Program-made: the position numbers and the translations under genes
Notes under the pieces: generated by a model
The model's database searches: none
What the model saw: only the letters and a program-made list of their open reading frames with translations
Told to the model about the DNA's origin: nothing
NCBI GenBank assembly: GCA_046350355.1
Contig: JAXMAN010000002.1
Coordinates: forward strand, 248,001 to 312,000
Direction of reading: 5' to 3'
DNA length: 64,000 nt
Source: UBA966 sp046350355
Lineage (GTDB): Bacteria > Planctomycetota > Phycisphaerae > Phycisphaerales > SM1A02
Shown here: one piece after another, positions 53,918 to 63,221 of the stretch
Layout: the number at the start of each line of letters is the position of its first letter
Numbering within the stretch: position 1 is the stretch's first letter

Positions 53918-56855
53918 ATGCCTTCGCGGGCGCGGCCGCGGGCGCCGTCGCCGCGCCCATCGTCCCCGCCTTCTCCAGGATCGGGCGCAGGTAGCGCGCG
54001 GTGTGCGACTCCGGGTGCGCCGCGACCGTCTCGGGCGTGCCCTGCGCGATCACCGTGCCGCCGCGCTCGCCGCCGTCGGGGCCGAGGTCCACGATCCAGT
54101 CCGCGCACTTGATGACATCGAGGTTGTGCTCGATCACCACCAGCGTGTGCCCCGCGTCGGCCAGGCGCTGCATCACGCCCAGCAGCCGCTCGACGTCCGC
54201 GAAGTGCAGCCCCGTCGTCGGCTCGTCCAGCACGTACAGCGTGCGCGAGGCGCTCTGCCCGCCCAGCTCGGTCGCCAGCTTCACGCGCTGCGCCTCGCCG
54301 CCGCTGAGGGTCGTGCTCGCCTGGCCCAGCTGCATGTAGCCCAGGCCCACGTCGCGCAGGCACTCGAGCATGCCGCGGACCTTCGGGTGCGCCTCGAAGA
54401 GCTTCGCCGCGTCGTCGACGGTCATCTCCAGCAGCTCGGCGATGGTGCGTCCCTTGAAGCGCACCTCGAGCGTCTCGCGGTTGTAGCGCGCGCCCTTGCA
54501 GGTGTCGCAGGCGACGAAGACGTCGGGCAGGAAGTGCATCTCGATCTTCATCACGCCCTGGCCCTGGCACGCCTCGCAGCGGCCGCCCTTGACGTTGAAG
54601 CTGAAGCGCCCCGGCTCGTAGCCGCGGATCTTCGCCTCGGGGACCGCGGCGAAGAGGCGGCGGATCTCGTCGAAGATGCCGGTGTAGGTCGCGGGGTTCG
54701 AGCGCGGCGTGCGCCCGATGGGGCTCTGGTCGACCTCCACCACGCGCTCCACGCCCGCGAGTCCGTTGATGCGGTCGTGCGCGCCCGGCGTCGTGCGCGT
54801 GCCGTGCACCTGCTTGAGCGCCGCCTGCAGCAGGATGTCGCTGACGAGCGTGCTCTTGCCGCTGCCGCTCACCCCCGTGACGCAGACGATGCCGCCGAGC
54901 GGGAAGGCGACGTCGATGCCCTTGAGGTTGTTCTCGCGCGCGCCCTTGACGACGATCGCCTCGCGCGGCCCGACGGGGCGCCGCCGCGCCGGCACCGCGA
55001 TCGCGCGCTCGCCGCTGAGGTACGCGCCGGTGACGCTGCCGCGCGTCGCCGCGACCTCCGCGACGGTGCCCTGCGCGACGATCGTGCCGCCGTGGCGGCC
55101 GGGCCCGGGGCCCACGTCCACCAGGTGGTCCGCGGCGCGGATCACGTCCTCGTCGTGCTCGACGACGAGCACCGTGTTGCCGATGTCCGCCAGCCGCCGC
55201 AGCGTCGCCAGCAGCCGGTCGTTGTCGCGCTGGTGCAGGCCGATCGTCGGCTCGTCCAGCACGTAGGCGACGCCCACGAGCCCGCTGCCCACCTGCGTCG
55301 CCAGACGGATGCGCTGCGCCTCGCCGCCGCTGAGCGTGCCGCTGGCGCGGTCCAGCGTCAGGTAGCCCAGGCCGACGCTCAGCAGGAAGCCCAGGCGCGC
55401 GTCGATCTCCTTGAGGATCGGCGCCGCGACGCGCGCGTGCATCTCGCTCAGGCGCAGGCTGGCGAAGAAGCCCGCCGCGCGCTCGATGCTCATCGCCGTG
55501 GCGTCGGAGATGCCCACCTCCAGCGCGCCGCTGTGCAGCTTCACCGCCAGCGCCGCGGGACGCAGCCGCTTGCCCGCGCACGCGGGGCAGGGGGCCGAGC
55601 CCATGTAGGCCAGCAGGCGCTCCTTGACGAACTCGCTCTCGCTCTCCTCGAAGCGGCGCTTGAGGTTGGGCATCACCCCCTCGAACTTCGCGCCCAGCGC
55701 CTTCGCCTGCTCCGCGGGGATGCCATGCATCAGGTAGCCGCGCACCTTCGCGGGCAGCTCGCCGAAGGGGGTCGTGCCCTTCACCTTGAAGAAGGTCGCG
55801 AAGCCCCGGATCATCCGCGCGTAGTACATGTTCATGCGCGGGCCGTTGCGGCGCCAGGGCTCGATCGCCTCTGAGAGCGGCGCGGCGTGGTCGGGGACGA
55901 CCAGCGCCTCGTCGAACTCCTGGATGCGACCGAGGCCTGCGCACGCGGGGCAGGCGCCGTGCGGGCTGTTGAAGCTGAAGAGTCGCGGCTCGAGCTCCTC
56001 CAGCGCGCACTCGGGGTGCAGCACGCAGCTGAAGCGCTCGCTGAAGCGGTGCTCGCTCCAGCGGCCGTCGGGCTCCTCGACGAGCACCAGCGCGCTCCCC
56101 TCGCCCAGCTTGAGCGCCGTCTCGACGCTCTCCGCGATGCGCTGGCGGTCCTCGGCGCGCGCGACGACGCGGTCGAGCACCGCCTCGATGTCGTGCGCCT
56201 CGTAGCGGCCCAGGCCCAGCGGGTTCTCGCCGCCGGCCTTGAGCGCGTCGCGCAGGTCGACGACGGCGCCGTCGACGCGCGCGCGCACCAGCCCCTGGCG
56301 CGCGAGCGCCTCGACGACCTCCTTGTGGAAGCCCTTCTTGCCGCGCACCATCGGCGCGCAGATCATCATGCGGCGTCCATCGAGCCCCATGAGCGACTCG
56401 ACGATCTGGCTCGGGCTCGCGGCGCTGATCGGGCGCCCGCAGACGCGGCCGCGCTCGTCGCGGTGCCAGCAGGTGGGCGTGCCGCAGCGCGCGAAGAGCA
56501 GGCGCAGGTAGTCGTAGATCTCCGTCGTCGTCGCGACCGTGCTGCGCGGCGTGTGGCCGCCGCCGCGCTGCTCGATGGCGATGGTCGGGGGCAGGCCCTC
56601 GATCGACTCGACGTCGGGCTTCTGCATCTGGTCCAGGAACTGGCGCGCGTACGCGGAGAGGCTCTCCATGTACTTGCGCTGCCCCTCGGCGAAGATCGTG
56701 TCGAAGGCGAGCGAGCTCTTGCCGCTGCCGCTCACGCCGGTGAGCACCACCATGCAGTCGCGCGGGATGGAGAGGTCGACGCCGCGGAGGTTGTGCTCGC
56801 GGGCGCCGCGGATGCGGATGCAGCGGCTGTCGGGGATCTCGCGGGGGGTGGTCAC
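53838..56855 (-). CDS. uvrA: Excinuclease ABC subunit A
   Basis: 1005 aa. UvrA finds DNA damage and loads UvrB. It has two ABC ATPase modules: first Walker A GVSGSGKSSLAFDTIFAEGQ and signature LSGGEAQRIRLA; second Walker A GVSGSGKSTLVSDIL and signature LSGGEAQRVKLA. Zinc fingers are CPACAGLGR/CPACAGKRL and CEACQGQG...CDTCKG. The N-terminal REHNLRGVDLSIPRD is standard. The start is GTG 56855 with CAGGAA 5 nt upstream. The C-terminal 50 residues after YLRPILEKAG are Ala/Ser/Arg-rich and extend past the usual end, into the 3' end of pcrA. The first CPACAG pair shows both finger halves intact. Confidence 0.96.
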   Translation of the reverse strand: MTTPREIPDSRCIRIRGAREHNLRGVDLSIPRDCMVVLTGVSGSGKSSLAFDTIFAEGQRKYMESLSAYARQFLDQMQKPDVESIEGLPPTIAIEQRGGGHTPRSTVATTTEIYDYLRLLFARCGTPTCWHRDERGRVCGRPISAASPSQIVESLMGLDGRRMMICAPMVRGKKGFHKEVVEALARQGLVRARVDGAVVDLRDALKAGGENPLGLGRYEAHDIEAVLDRVVARAEDRQRIAESVETALKLGEGSALVLVEEPDGRWSEHRFSERFSCVLHPECALEELEPRLFSFNSPHGACPACAGLGRIQEFDEALVVPDHAAPLSEAIEPWRRNGPRMNMYYARMIRGFATFFKVKGTTPFGELPAKVRGYLMHGIPAEQAKALGAKFEGVMPNLKRRFEESESEFVKERLLAYMGSAPCPACAGKRLRPAALAVKLHSGALEVGISDATAMSIERAAGFFASLRLSEMHARVAAPILKEIDARLGFLLSVGLGYLTLDRASGTLSGGEAQRIRLATQVGSGLVGVAYVLDEPTIGLHQRDNDRLLATLRRLADIGNTVLVVEHDEDVIRAADHLVDVGPGPGRHGGTIVAQGTVAEVAATRGSVTGAYLSGERAIAVPARRRPVGPREAIVVKGARENNLKGIDVAFPLGGIVCVTGVSGSGKSTLVSDILLQAALKQVHGTRTTPGAHDRINGLAGVERVVEVDQSPIGRTPRSNPATYTGIFDEIRRLFAAVPEAKIRGYEPGRFSFNVKGGRCEACQGQGVMKIEMHFLPDVFVACDTCKGARYNRETLEVRFKGRTIAELLEMTVDDAAKLFEAHPKVRGMLECLRDVGLGYMQLGQASTTLSGGEAQRVKLATELGGQSASRTLYVLDEPTTGLHFADVERLLGVMQRLADAGHTLVVIEHNLDVIKCADWIVDLGPDGGERGGTVIAQGTPETVAAHPESHTARYLRPILEKAGTMGAATAPAAAPAKASTPAAASRTRARASSPRPSGTRRARS

Positions 56856-57255
56856 GGCGTTCCTGAGGGGCGGGTCCGGAGCAGGGGACGGTAGGCGATC
56901 CACCGCCAGACGAGGGCGTTTCCCGGCAGACGCGCGTCCGGAAAGAGCCCCCGGGGGGCGGTCCCGGCCCATGAACAGCCCGATCCCTGCAGAACCGTCC
57001 AACTTCTGCGTCCACCCGGCCCCGCAGACCGAAGAGTGGTGCAGGCCCGCGATGCGTACGACCCCACGAATCGCCCCTTCGGCAGCCCTCGCGGCACGCG
57101 CCGCCAGCGCCGCCCCCGCGACCCCACGCGCGGGGCGCTGCGACCGCGAGAGCCTCGCCCTCCTGCGCAGCTCGGCGGGACGGATCGTCCTGACCGTGCG
57201 CGCCGGCACCCGGCGGATCTGACGCCGTGCCCGCGCGGGCCGCTTCTTCCGATCC
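56856..57255. other. Gap between uvrA start and uvrB end
   Basis: 400 bp. It should hold the uvrA promoter on the minus strand; TACCGT near 56890 and GTACGCAT near 57050 are possible -10 elements. I see no LexA-type palindrome. The open frames on both strands are Arg/Ala/Pro noise. A GCCCGCGCGGGC palindrome at 57229-57240, followed by CTTCTTCC on the plus strand, is too weak to call. Confidence 0.4.
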
Positions 57256-59343
57256 CTAGGCGCGCCCCTTCTTCTTGCGCCCCGCGCGCGTCCCGGGCAT
57301 GCCCGCCTTCGGGCGCGGCTTCGGCGGCTCTTCCGCCTCGATCGCCATGCCGTCCACCTCCGGAAGCGCGTCGATGCGCTTCATCTGGTCGCGCAGGCGC
57401 GCCGCCTTCTCGAACTCCAGCGACTGCGCCGCCTCGAGCATCTCCTGCTCGAGCTCCAGCATCGCCTGCGCCTTGTCGAAGGTGCGCGCGACGCGCTCGC
57501 CCGCGGCCTCGCGCGCGGTGCGCGTGGCGCGGATCTCCTTCTCGATGCCGCTGCGGATCGCCTTCCGGATCGTCTCCGGCGTGATGCCGTGCTCCTTGTT
57601 GTACGCGAGCTGCTTCGCGCGCCGGCGCGTCACCTCGTCGATCGCCGCCTGCATCTCGGGCGTCACCTTGTCCGCGTACATCACGACTTCGCCGCCGGCG
57701 TTTCGCGCGGCGCGGCCCATCGTCTGGATGAGGCTCGACTGGCTCCGCAGGAACCCCTGCGCGTCCGCGTCCAGGATCGCCACCAGGCTCACCTCGGGGA
57801 GGTCGAGCCCCTCGCGCAGCAGGTTCACGCCCACGAGCACGTCGAACTCCCCCTCGCGCAGCTCCTTCAGGATCTGCAGGCGGTCGAGGGTCTCGATGTC
57901 GCTGTGCAGGTAGCGCACCTTCACGCCGTTGGCGTGCAGGTAGGTGGTGAGCTCCTCGCAGAGGCGCTTGGTGAGCGCGGTCACCAGCACGCGCTCGCCG
58001 CGGCGCGCCCGCTCGCGGCAGCGCACCAGCAGGTCGGGGATCTGCCCGCGCGCGGGGAGCACCTCGATGGGCGGGTCCACCAGGCCCGTCGGGCGGATCA
58101 CCTGCTCCACGACGACGCCCTCGGACTTCTGCAGCTCGTACGGCCCCGGCGTCGCGCTCACGTAGACGGTGGTGGGCACGATCGAGACGAACTCGTCGAA
58201 GGTGAGCGGCCGGTTGTCGAGGGCGCTGGGCAGGCGGAAGCCGTGGTCGACGAGCGTCTGCTTGCGCGCGCGGTCGCCGAAGTACATGCCGCGGATCTGC
58301 GGCAGCGTGACGTGGCTCTCGTCGATGATCGTCAGCCAGTCGTCCTGCCCGCGGCCGGGGACGCGGCGGAAGTAGTCCAGCAGCGTCCACGCGCGCTCGC
58401 CGCGCGCGCGGCCGTCGAAGAAGCGGCTGTAGTTCTCGATGCCGCTGCAGAAGCCCGTCTCCTGGATCATCTCGATGTCGTACTTCGTGCGCCCCAGCAG
58501 GCGCTGCGCCTCCAGCAGCTTGCCCTCCGAGCGCAGCTCCAGCACGCGCGCGTCCAGCTCGGCGCGCATCTCCCCGAGCGCCTTGGCCATCTGGTCCGCC
58601 GGCATCATGTAGTGCACCGCGGGGAAGACCAGCACGCGCTGCTCCTGCGAGCGCACCTCGCCGGTGAGCGGGTCGAAGAGCTCGATCGACTCCACCTCGT
58701 CGCCGAAGAGCCCGATGCGGATCGCGTGCTGCTCGCTCGCGGGGAAGACCTCGATGCTGTCGCCGCGGACGCGGAAGCAGCCGCGCACCGGGTCGTGCTC
58801 CTTGCGCGCGTACTGCATGCCCGCGAGCGCCAGCAGGAAGTCGCGCCGCTGCAGGCGCGTGCCCACCGTCACGAGCTGCATCCGGTTGCGGAACTCCTCG
58901 GGAGATCCCAGGCCGAAGAGGCAGCTCACGCTCGCGACGACGATCGTGTCCGGCCGCGAGAGCAGCGAGCTCGTCGCCAGCAGGCGCAGGCGGTCGAGGT
59001 CCTCGTTGCGGCTCGAGTCCTTCTCGATGTAGATGTCCCGCTGGGGGATGTACGCCTCGGGCTGGTAGTAGTCGTAGTAGCTGACGAAGTAGCAGACCGC
59101 GTTCTCGGGGAAGAGCTCGCGCATCTCCTCGTAGAGCTGCGCGGCGAGGGTCTTGTTGTGGCTGATGATGAGCGTCGGCCGCCCGCTGCGCGCGATGACG
59201 TTGGCCATCGTGAAGGTCTTGCCGGTGCCCGTCGCGCCCAGCAGGGTCTGGTGGCGGCGTCCCTCCTCGAGCCCCTGCACGAGCTGCGCGATCGCCTCCG
59301 GCTGGTCGCCGGTGGGCTGGAAGGGGCTGCGCAGGCGGAACAT
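57256..59343 (-). CDS. uvrB: Excinuclease ABC subunit B
   Basis: 695 aa. The damage-verifying helicase of excision repair. It has GATGTGKTFTMANVI (Walker A), the beta-hairpin YYDYYQPEAYIPQRDIYIEK, the IIDESHVTLPQIRGMY motif, SATPGPYEL, the helicase motifs HSDIETLDR and VGVNLLREGLDLPEV, QTMGRAARN, and a C-terminal UVR coiled coil (LEFEKAARLRDQMKRID) that binds UvrC. The end is Lys/Arg-rich. I chose ATG 59343 (MFRLRSPFQPTGDQPEA) over the TTG 9 nt upstream, because TATCCT sits 8 nt before this ATG. Confidence 0.97.
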   Translation of the reverse strand: MFRLRSPFQPTGDQPEAIAQLVQGLEEGRRHQTLLGATGTGKTFTMANVIARSGRPTLIISHNKTLAAQLYEEMRELFPENAVCYFVSYYDYYQPEAYIPQRDIYIEKDSSRNEDLDRLRLLATSSLLSRPDTIVVASVSCLFGLGSPEEFRNRMQLVTVGTRLQRRDFLLALAGMQYARKEHDPVRGCFRVRGDSIEVFPASEQHAIRIGLFGDEVESIELFDPLTGEVRSQEQRVLVFPAVHYMMPADQMAKALGEMRAELDARVLELRSEGKLLEAQRLLGRTKYDIEMIQETGFCSGIENYSRFFDGRARGERAWTLLDYFRRVPGRGQDDWLTIIDESHVTLPQIRGMYFGDRARKQTLVDHGFRLPSALDNRPLTFDEFVSIVPTTVYVSATPGPYELQKSEGVVVEQVIRPTGLVDPPIEVLPARGQIPDLLVRCRERARRGERVLVTALTKRLCEELTTYLHANGVKVRYLHSDIETLDRLQILKELREGEFDVLVGVNLLREGLDLPEVSLVAILDADAQGFLRSQSSLIQTMGRAARNAGGEVVMYADKVTPEMQAAIDEVTRRRAKQLAYNKEHGITPETIRKAIRSGIEKEIRATRTAREAAGERVARTFDKAQAMLELEQEMLEAAQSLEFEKAARLRDQMKRIDALPEVDGMAIEAEEPPKPRPKAGMPGTRAGRKKKGRA

Positions 59344-59351
59344 GTCCGGCA

Positions 59352-59357
59352 AGGATA
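59352..59357 (-). promoter_or_regulatory. Predicted -10 of the leaderless uvrB gene
   Basis: CCTATCCTTGCCGGACATG on the minus strand: TATCCT ends 8 nt before the ATG. No Shine-Dalgarno is present. Confidence 0.4.
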
Positions 59358-59374
59358 GGAGGGCGCGGCCGCGA

Positions 59375-61951
59375 TCAGGCGAGCAGCTCGCGCACCGGCC
59401 GGCGCGCGAGCGAGAGGACCGCGGGCATGGCCGCGCCCAGCGTCATCGCGACCAGGATGCCCCAGCACGCCAGGATCGGCGCGATCGGGAAGTCGAAGGC
59501 GACCTCGAGCCCGCCCAGGTCGCGGTACCAGATCGCGCCCGCGCGGGCCAGGTGCAGCCCCAGCGCGGTGCCGACGACCGCGCCCGCGAGCGCGATGATC
59601 GCGATCTCGCCCGCGACCAGCCGCACGAGCACGCCCGGCTCCGCGCCGGTCGCCCGCAGCACGCCGTACTGGAAGCGCCGCGCCGCGATGTTCGCCGCGA
59701 CGACGTTGCCCACGCCGAAGCACGCCAGCAGCAGCGCCGTGAAGGCGATCGCGCTGGAGACCGCGAGCACCGTCGCGCCGATGTCGAGCACCGTGCGCCG
59801 GATCGCGCGCCCGCTGGCGAAGACCGCGCCCGGCACGGTGTCGGTGACCGACTCGCCCAGCGCGGCGTCCGCCTCAGGGCCGGCGGCGTCGTCCATGTCG
59901 ATCTGCAGGATGTAGGCGTCGCGGCTGCCGAAGCTGCGCGCGACCTCCTCGAAGTCCATGAAGACGCAGCTCACCGCGCTCTCCAGGTAGACGCTGCGGA
60001 TCCCGAAGAACTGCGTCGCGACGTCGAGCCCCGCCGCGCCGACGACGCCGACGATCTCGTACTCCTTCACCGTGCGCCCGCCGCCGAGCTTGATGTGGTC
60101 GCCCGTGCGCTTCTTGCGCGCGACCAGGAACTCCTTCGCCACCAGCACGCCGGCGCCCGAGCGCAGCTTGGGAAGCGCGGACTCCGGCGAGCCCTCGACC
60201 CAGTCCAGCCGGTTCAGCGCCAGGAACTGGTCCGGCGGGAAGCCGACGCAGACGACGTTGGTCGGGCTCAGCCCCGAGATCCCCAGCAGCTCCTCGCCCA
60301 CCACCTTCAGCGGCAGGTAGCCGATGGGCACCGCGCTCTGCACGCCCGGGAGCGCGCGCACGCGCGCCTGCTCCTGCACGGTCATGCCGTTGGTCTTGAA
60401 GACGAAGCCGTCGGAGATGCGCACGCGCTCGGCCATGTCGCGCATCAGCACGCTGCCATTGGTCCACGAGGAGACGAAGACGCTCACGCCCACCATGAGC
60501 GCGCCCGCGGTGAAGCCGCCGCGGTAGGGGGTCTGGCGCAGCGCGCCGCGCAGCAGCCCGCCGGGCAGCCGCAGCAGTTTCTCGAGCGCGGGCGCGAGCG
60601 CCTGCCCCAGCAGCCAGGTCGCGGGCACCGCCAGCGCGAACCATCCCGCGTGCGCCAGCGGCACGCCCACGATCGTGTAGGTCCAGAAGCGCGCCTGCAC
60701 GTCGGGCACCGCCAGCAGCGCGACCTGCCCCAGCAGCGCGAGCACGCCCAGCACGCCCAGCCAGAGGATCGGGCGCAGCCGCGCCGGACGCGCGTGCGGC
60801 GCGAGCGCGGCCAGCGGCGTCGTGCGCGAGGCCTGCCACGCCGCCCACACCGAGCCGCCGACGCCCGCGGCCAGGCTCCCCGCGACGCCCAGCGCGATGC
60901 CGAACCAGCTCACGAAGAAGCCGTCCTTGAGGATGTCGCTGAACCACCAGGCGAGCGCGCGCGCGGCGAGCATCCCCAGCGGCACGCCCGCGAGGCCCGC
61001 GGCGCCGCAGAGGATCGCGCCCGCCCAGACCTGGCTCAGGAAGACCTGCGCGCGGCTCGCGCCCACGCAGCGCGCGATCGCCAGCTCGCGCTGCTGCTCG
61101 GCGACCGCGGTCGTCATGCCGGTCCCGACGATGAAGGCGCAGCTCACGAAGGCGATCATGCTCACGAGCACGAAGCCCAGGCGCATCGTCCGCTCCTGGC
61201 GGTCGAAGCCCGTCGTGTAGCGCTCGCTCGGCTCCAGCGAGAGCGGCTCGGGGAAGGCGCCCTTGTGCGCGTCGATCCACGCCGGGACATCGGTGCCGGG
61301 CACGAGCGCGACGAGCACGGAGGTCACCGCGTCGGTTCCGCCCGCCTCGACGACGGTCGCGCGGTCCACGGTGACGAAGGGGCGCTGCAGCGCGCCCAGC
61401 GACGGGCGGTCGAGCGTGCCCACGACCTCGAGCTCGATCGGGTCGCCGAAGCGCTGCACCTGCAGCCGGTCGCCGATCTTCGCGTCCAGCGCCTTCGCGG
61501 TGAGCGGGTCGATGGCGACCTCGCCCGCCTTCAGCGGCAGGCGCCCCGCGGTGACGTCCTGCGTGCGGAAGCGCTCGTCCCCGCCGGAATCCAGGCCGCG
61601 CGCGAGCGCCACGACGCGCCGCGCGCGCCCGTCCTCGCCGGGGACGCCGTCGGCGCGCACCAGCGAGAGGCTGCCGCCCAGCACCGTCGCGACCGCGTCC
61701 ACCTGCGGCAGCGCGCGCACCTTCTGCGCCTGCGCGGCGTCGAAGGGGACGCCGAAGCGGTTCACCAGGCGCGCGTCGGTGCGGCCGATGTAGCGCCCGA
61801 TCTGCTGCACCACGTTGGCGCGCGCGCTCTCCAGGCCGCAGCCCACGGCGACGACCAGCGTGCTCGCCAGCGCCACCGCGATCGCCAGGAGGATGCTCCT
61901 ACTGCGCCGCGCGCCCAAGCTCTGCAGCGCGAACCACAAGGTCGCTCGCAT
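59375..61951 (-). CDS. ABC transporter permease, FtsX/MacB-type with two FtsX cores
   Basis: 858 aa. One N-terminal helix (SILLAIAVALASTLVVAVGC), a periplasmic MacB-like domain (about 45-250), a first FtsX helix bundle (260-370), a second helix and periplasmic domain (470-700), and a second FtsX bundle (750-858). This ten-helix layout is that of large single-chain exporters (YbbP-like), which work as mechanotransmission systems rather than pumps. AGGAGG stands before ATG 61951. The gene overlaps the ATPase gene by 53 bp. Confidence 0.88.
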   Translation of the reverse strand: MRATLWFALQSLGARRSRSILLAIAVALASTLVVAVGCGLESARANVVQQIGRYIGRTDARLVNRFGVPFDAAQAQKVRALPQVDAVATVLGGSLSLVRADGVPGEDGRARRVVALARGLDSGGDERFRTQDVTAGRLPLKAGEVAIDPLTAKALDAKIGDRLQVQRFGDPIELEVVGTLDRPSLGALQRPFVTVDRATVVEAGGTDAVTSVLVALVPGTDVPAWIDAHKGAFPEPLSLEPSERYTTGFDRQERTMRLGFVLVSMIAFVSCAFIVGTGMTTAVAEQQRELAIARCVGASRAQVFLSQVWAGAILCGAAGLAGVPLGMLAARALAWWFSDILKDGFFVSWFGIALGVAGSLAAGVGGSVWAAWQASRTTPLAALAPHARPARLRPILWLGVLGVLALLGQVALLAVPDVQARFWTYTIVGVPLAHAGWFALAVPATWLLGQALAPALEKLLRLPGGLLRGALRQTPYRGGFTAGALMVGVSVFVSSWTNGSVLMRDMAERVRISDGFVFKTNGMTVQEQARVRALPGVQSAVPIGYLPLKVVGEELLGISGLSPTNVVCVGFPPDQFLALNRLDWVEGSPESALPKLRSGAGVLVAKEFLVARKKRTGDHIKLGGGRTVKEYEIVGVVGAAGLDVATQFFGIRSVYLESAVSCVFMDFEEVARSFGSRDAYILQIDMDDAAGPEADAALGESVTDTVPGAVFASGRAIRRTVLDIGATVLAVSSAIAFTALLLACFGVGNVVAANIAARRFQYGVLRATGAEPGVLVRLVAGEIAIIALAGAVVGTALGLHLARAGAIWYRDLGGLEVAFDFPIAPILACWGILVAMTLGAAMPAVLSLARRPVRELLA

Positions 61952-62672
61952 GCATGCCTCCTGTCTGGAAGCGGCCCGCGACGACGCCGTCGCGCAGGAC
62001 GAAGACCTCGCGGCAGTGCGCCGCGGCGGCGGGTTCGTGGGTCACCATGAGCACCGCCATGCGGCGCTCGCGCGCGAGCTCGTCGAGCATCCGCCACAGC
62101 CGCTCGCTGTTGGCGCTGTCGAGCGCGCCCGTCGGCTCGTCGGCGAAGAGGACCGGCGGCTCGAAGAGGAGCGCGCGCGCGATCGCGACGCGCTGCTGCT
62201 CGCCCCCCGAGAGCGCCTCGGGGCGGTGGTGCATGCGGTCGCCCAGTCCAAGCGCGGCCAGCAGCTCGCCGGCGCGCGACTGGAGCTGCGCGCGCGGACG
62301 CCCGTCGAGCACGCCCGGGAGCATCGCGTTCTCCACCGCAGTCAGCGTGGGAAGCAGGTTGTACTGCTGGAAGACGACGCCGATCCGCCGGCGCCGGTAG
62401 AGCGTCAGCGCGGCCTCGTCCATGCGGTCGACCCGCTCGCCGCCGACCTCGATCTCGCCCGCGTCGGCGCGGTCGAGCCCGGCGAGCAGGTAGAGCAGGG
62501 TGCTCTTGCCGCTGCCGGAGGGGCCCATGATGGCGTAGAAACCCGGCGCGTCCACGCGCAGCTCCGCGCCGCGCAGCGCCTCGACGTCGCGCCCGCCGGT
62601 GCGGTAGGTCTTGCGCACGCCCTCGGCGCGCACGATGGCCGCGCCCGCCGCGCTGGCGTCGCCCGCGGACAT
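61899..62672 (-). CDS. ABC transporter ATP-binding protein, LolD/MacB type
   Basis: 257 aa. Walker A GPSGSGKSTLLYLLAGLD, Q-loop VVFQQYNLLPTLTAVENAML, signature LSGGEQQRVAIARAL, Walker B VLFADEPTGALD, and VTHEPAAAAHC. It partners the permease encoded with a 53-bp overlap. The start ATG shares one base with the gcvH stop (TGATG). The tail after VAGRFQTGG, about 25 residues, is coded by the overlap. The exported or actuated substrate is unknown. Confidence 0.93.
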   Translation of the reverse strand: MSAGDASAAGAAIVRAEGVRKTYRTGGRDVEALRGAELRVDAPGFYAIMGPSGSGKSTLLYLLAGLDRADAGEIEVGGERVDRMDEAALTLYRRRRIGVVFQQYNLLPTLTAVENAMLPGVLDGRPRAQLQSRAGELLAALGLGDRMHHRPEALSGGEQQRVAIARALLFEPPVLFADEPTGALDSANSERLWRMLDELARERRMAVLMVTHEPAAAAHCREVFVLRDGVVAGRFQTGGMHASDLVVRAAELGRAAQ

Positions 62673-63055
62673 CAGTGCGCGGTCTTCTTGTCGTAGGTCG
62701 CCGCGTCCATCAGGCCGGCGATCTTCGACGCGTCGCAGCCCTTGAGCTTCACCAGCCATCCCTTGCCGTAGGGATCGGAGTTGAGCAGCGAGGGATCCTT
62801 CGAGGCGGCGTCGTTCACGGCGGCGATCTCGCCCGAGCACGGGCTGTAGATCTCGCTGCTGGTCTTGACGCTCTCCACCTCGCCCAGGACGCCGCCGTCG
62901 GCGATCTTGGTGCCGGCGGGCTTCATCTCGACGAAGGTGATGTCGGTGAGCGCGTCCGCGGCGTGCTGGGTGATGCCCATCGTCACGGTGCCGTCGGCCT
63001 CGGGCCGGAACCACTCGTGCGTCTCGCTGAAACGGCAGTTGCTGGGGGTGGGCAT
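62672..63055 (-). CDS. gcvH: Glycine cleavage system H protein
   Basis: 127 aa. The lipoyl-carrying protein of the glycine cleavage complex; Lys64 in VESVKTSSEIYSP is the lipoylation site. ETHEWFRPEADGTVTMGITQ, and the C-terminal DPYGKGWLVKLK stretch are typical. AGGAG lies 5 nt before the ATG. No gcvT or gcvP is in the window. It is the first gene of a run with the LolD-type ATPase and the permease, joined by TGATG, which is unusual for gcvH. Confidence 0.95.
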   Translation of the reverse strand: MPTPSNCRFSETHEWFRPEADGTVTMGITQHAADALTDITFVEMKPAGTKIADGGVLGEVESVKTSSEIYSPCSGEIAAVNDAASKDPSLLNSDPYGKGWLVKLKGCDASKIAGLMDAATYDKKTAH

Positions 63056-63138
63056 CGATGCTCCTTCTCGTGTGGGGCGCCTCGGCGCTGCGGCTCCGGG
63101 CCGCGGGCTCCGCCGACGGCGCTCCGGAGAGGCGCGGA

Positions 63139-63144
63139 ATGATA
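63139..63144 (-). promoter_or_regulatory. TATCAT -10 of gcvH
   Basis: CGCTATCATTCC on the minus strand, 83 nt before the gcvH ATG. TAGAAT at 63155-63160 on the plus strand is a possible -10 for the divergent gene. Confidence 0.4.
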
Positions 63145-63221
63145 GCGCCCGCGCTAGAATCGGTCCCGCGCGGCGACTCCGGTGCGCACCGGCGAGCCGC
63201 GCCGGCACCCGCGAGGCGACG

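Noticed and set aside
56856..57209. N-terminal extension of UvrA by 118 codons
   Set aside because: The extension is Ala/Arg noise, whereas GTG 56855 has a Shine-Dalgarno and begins the conserved UvrA N-terminus.
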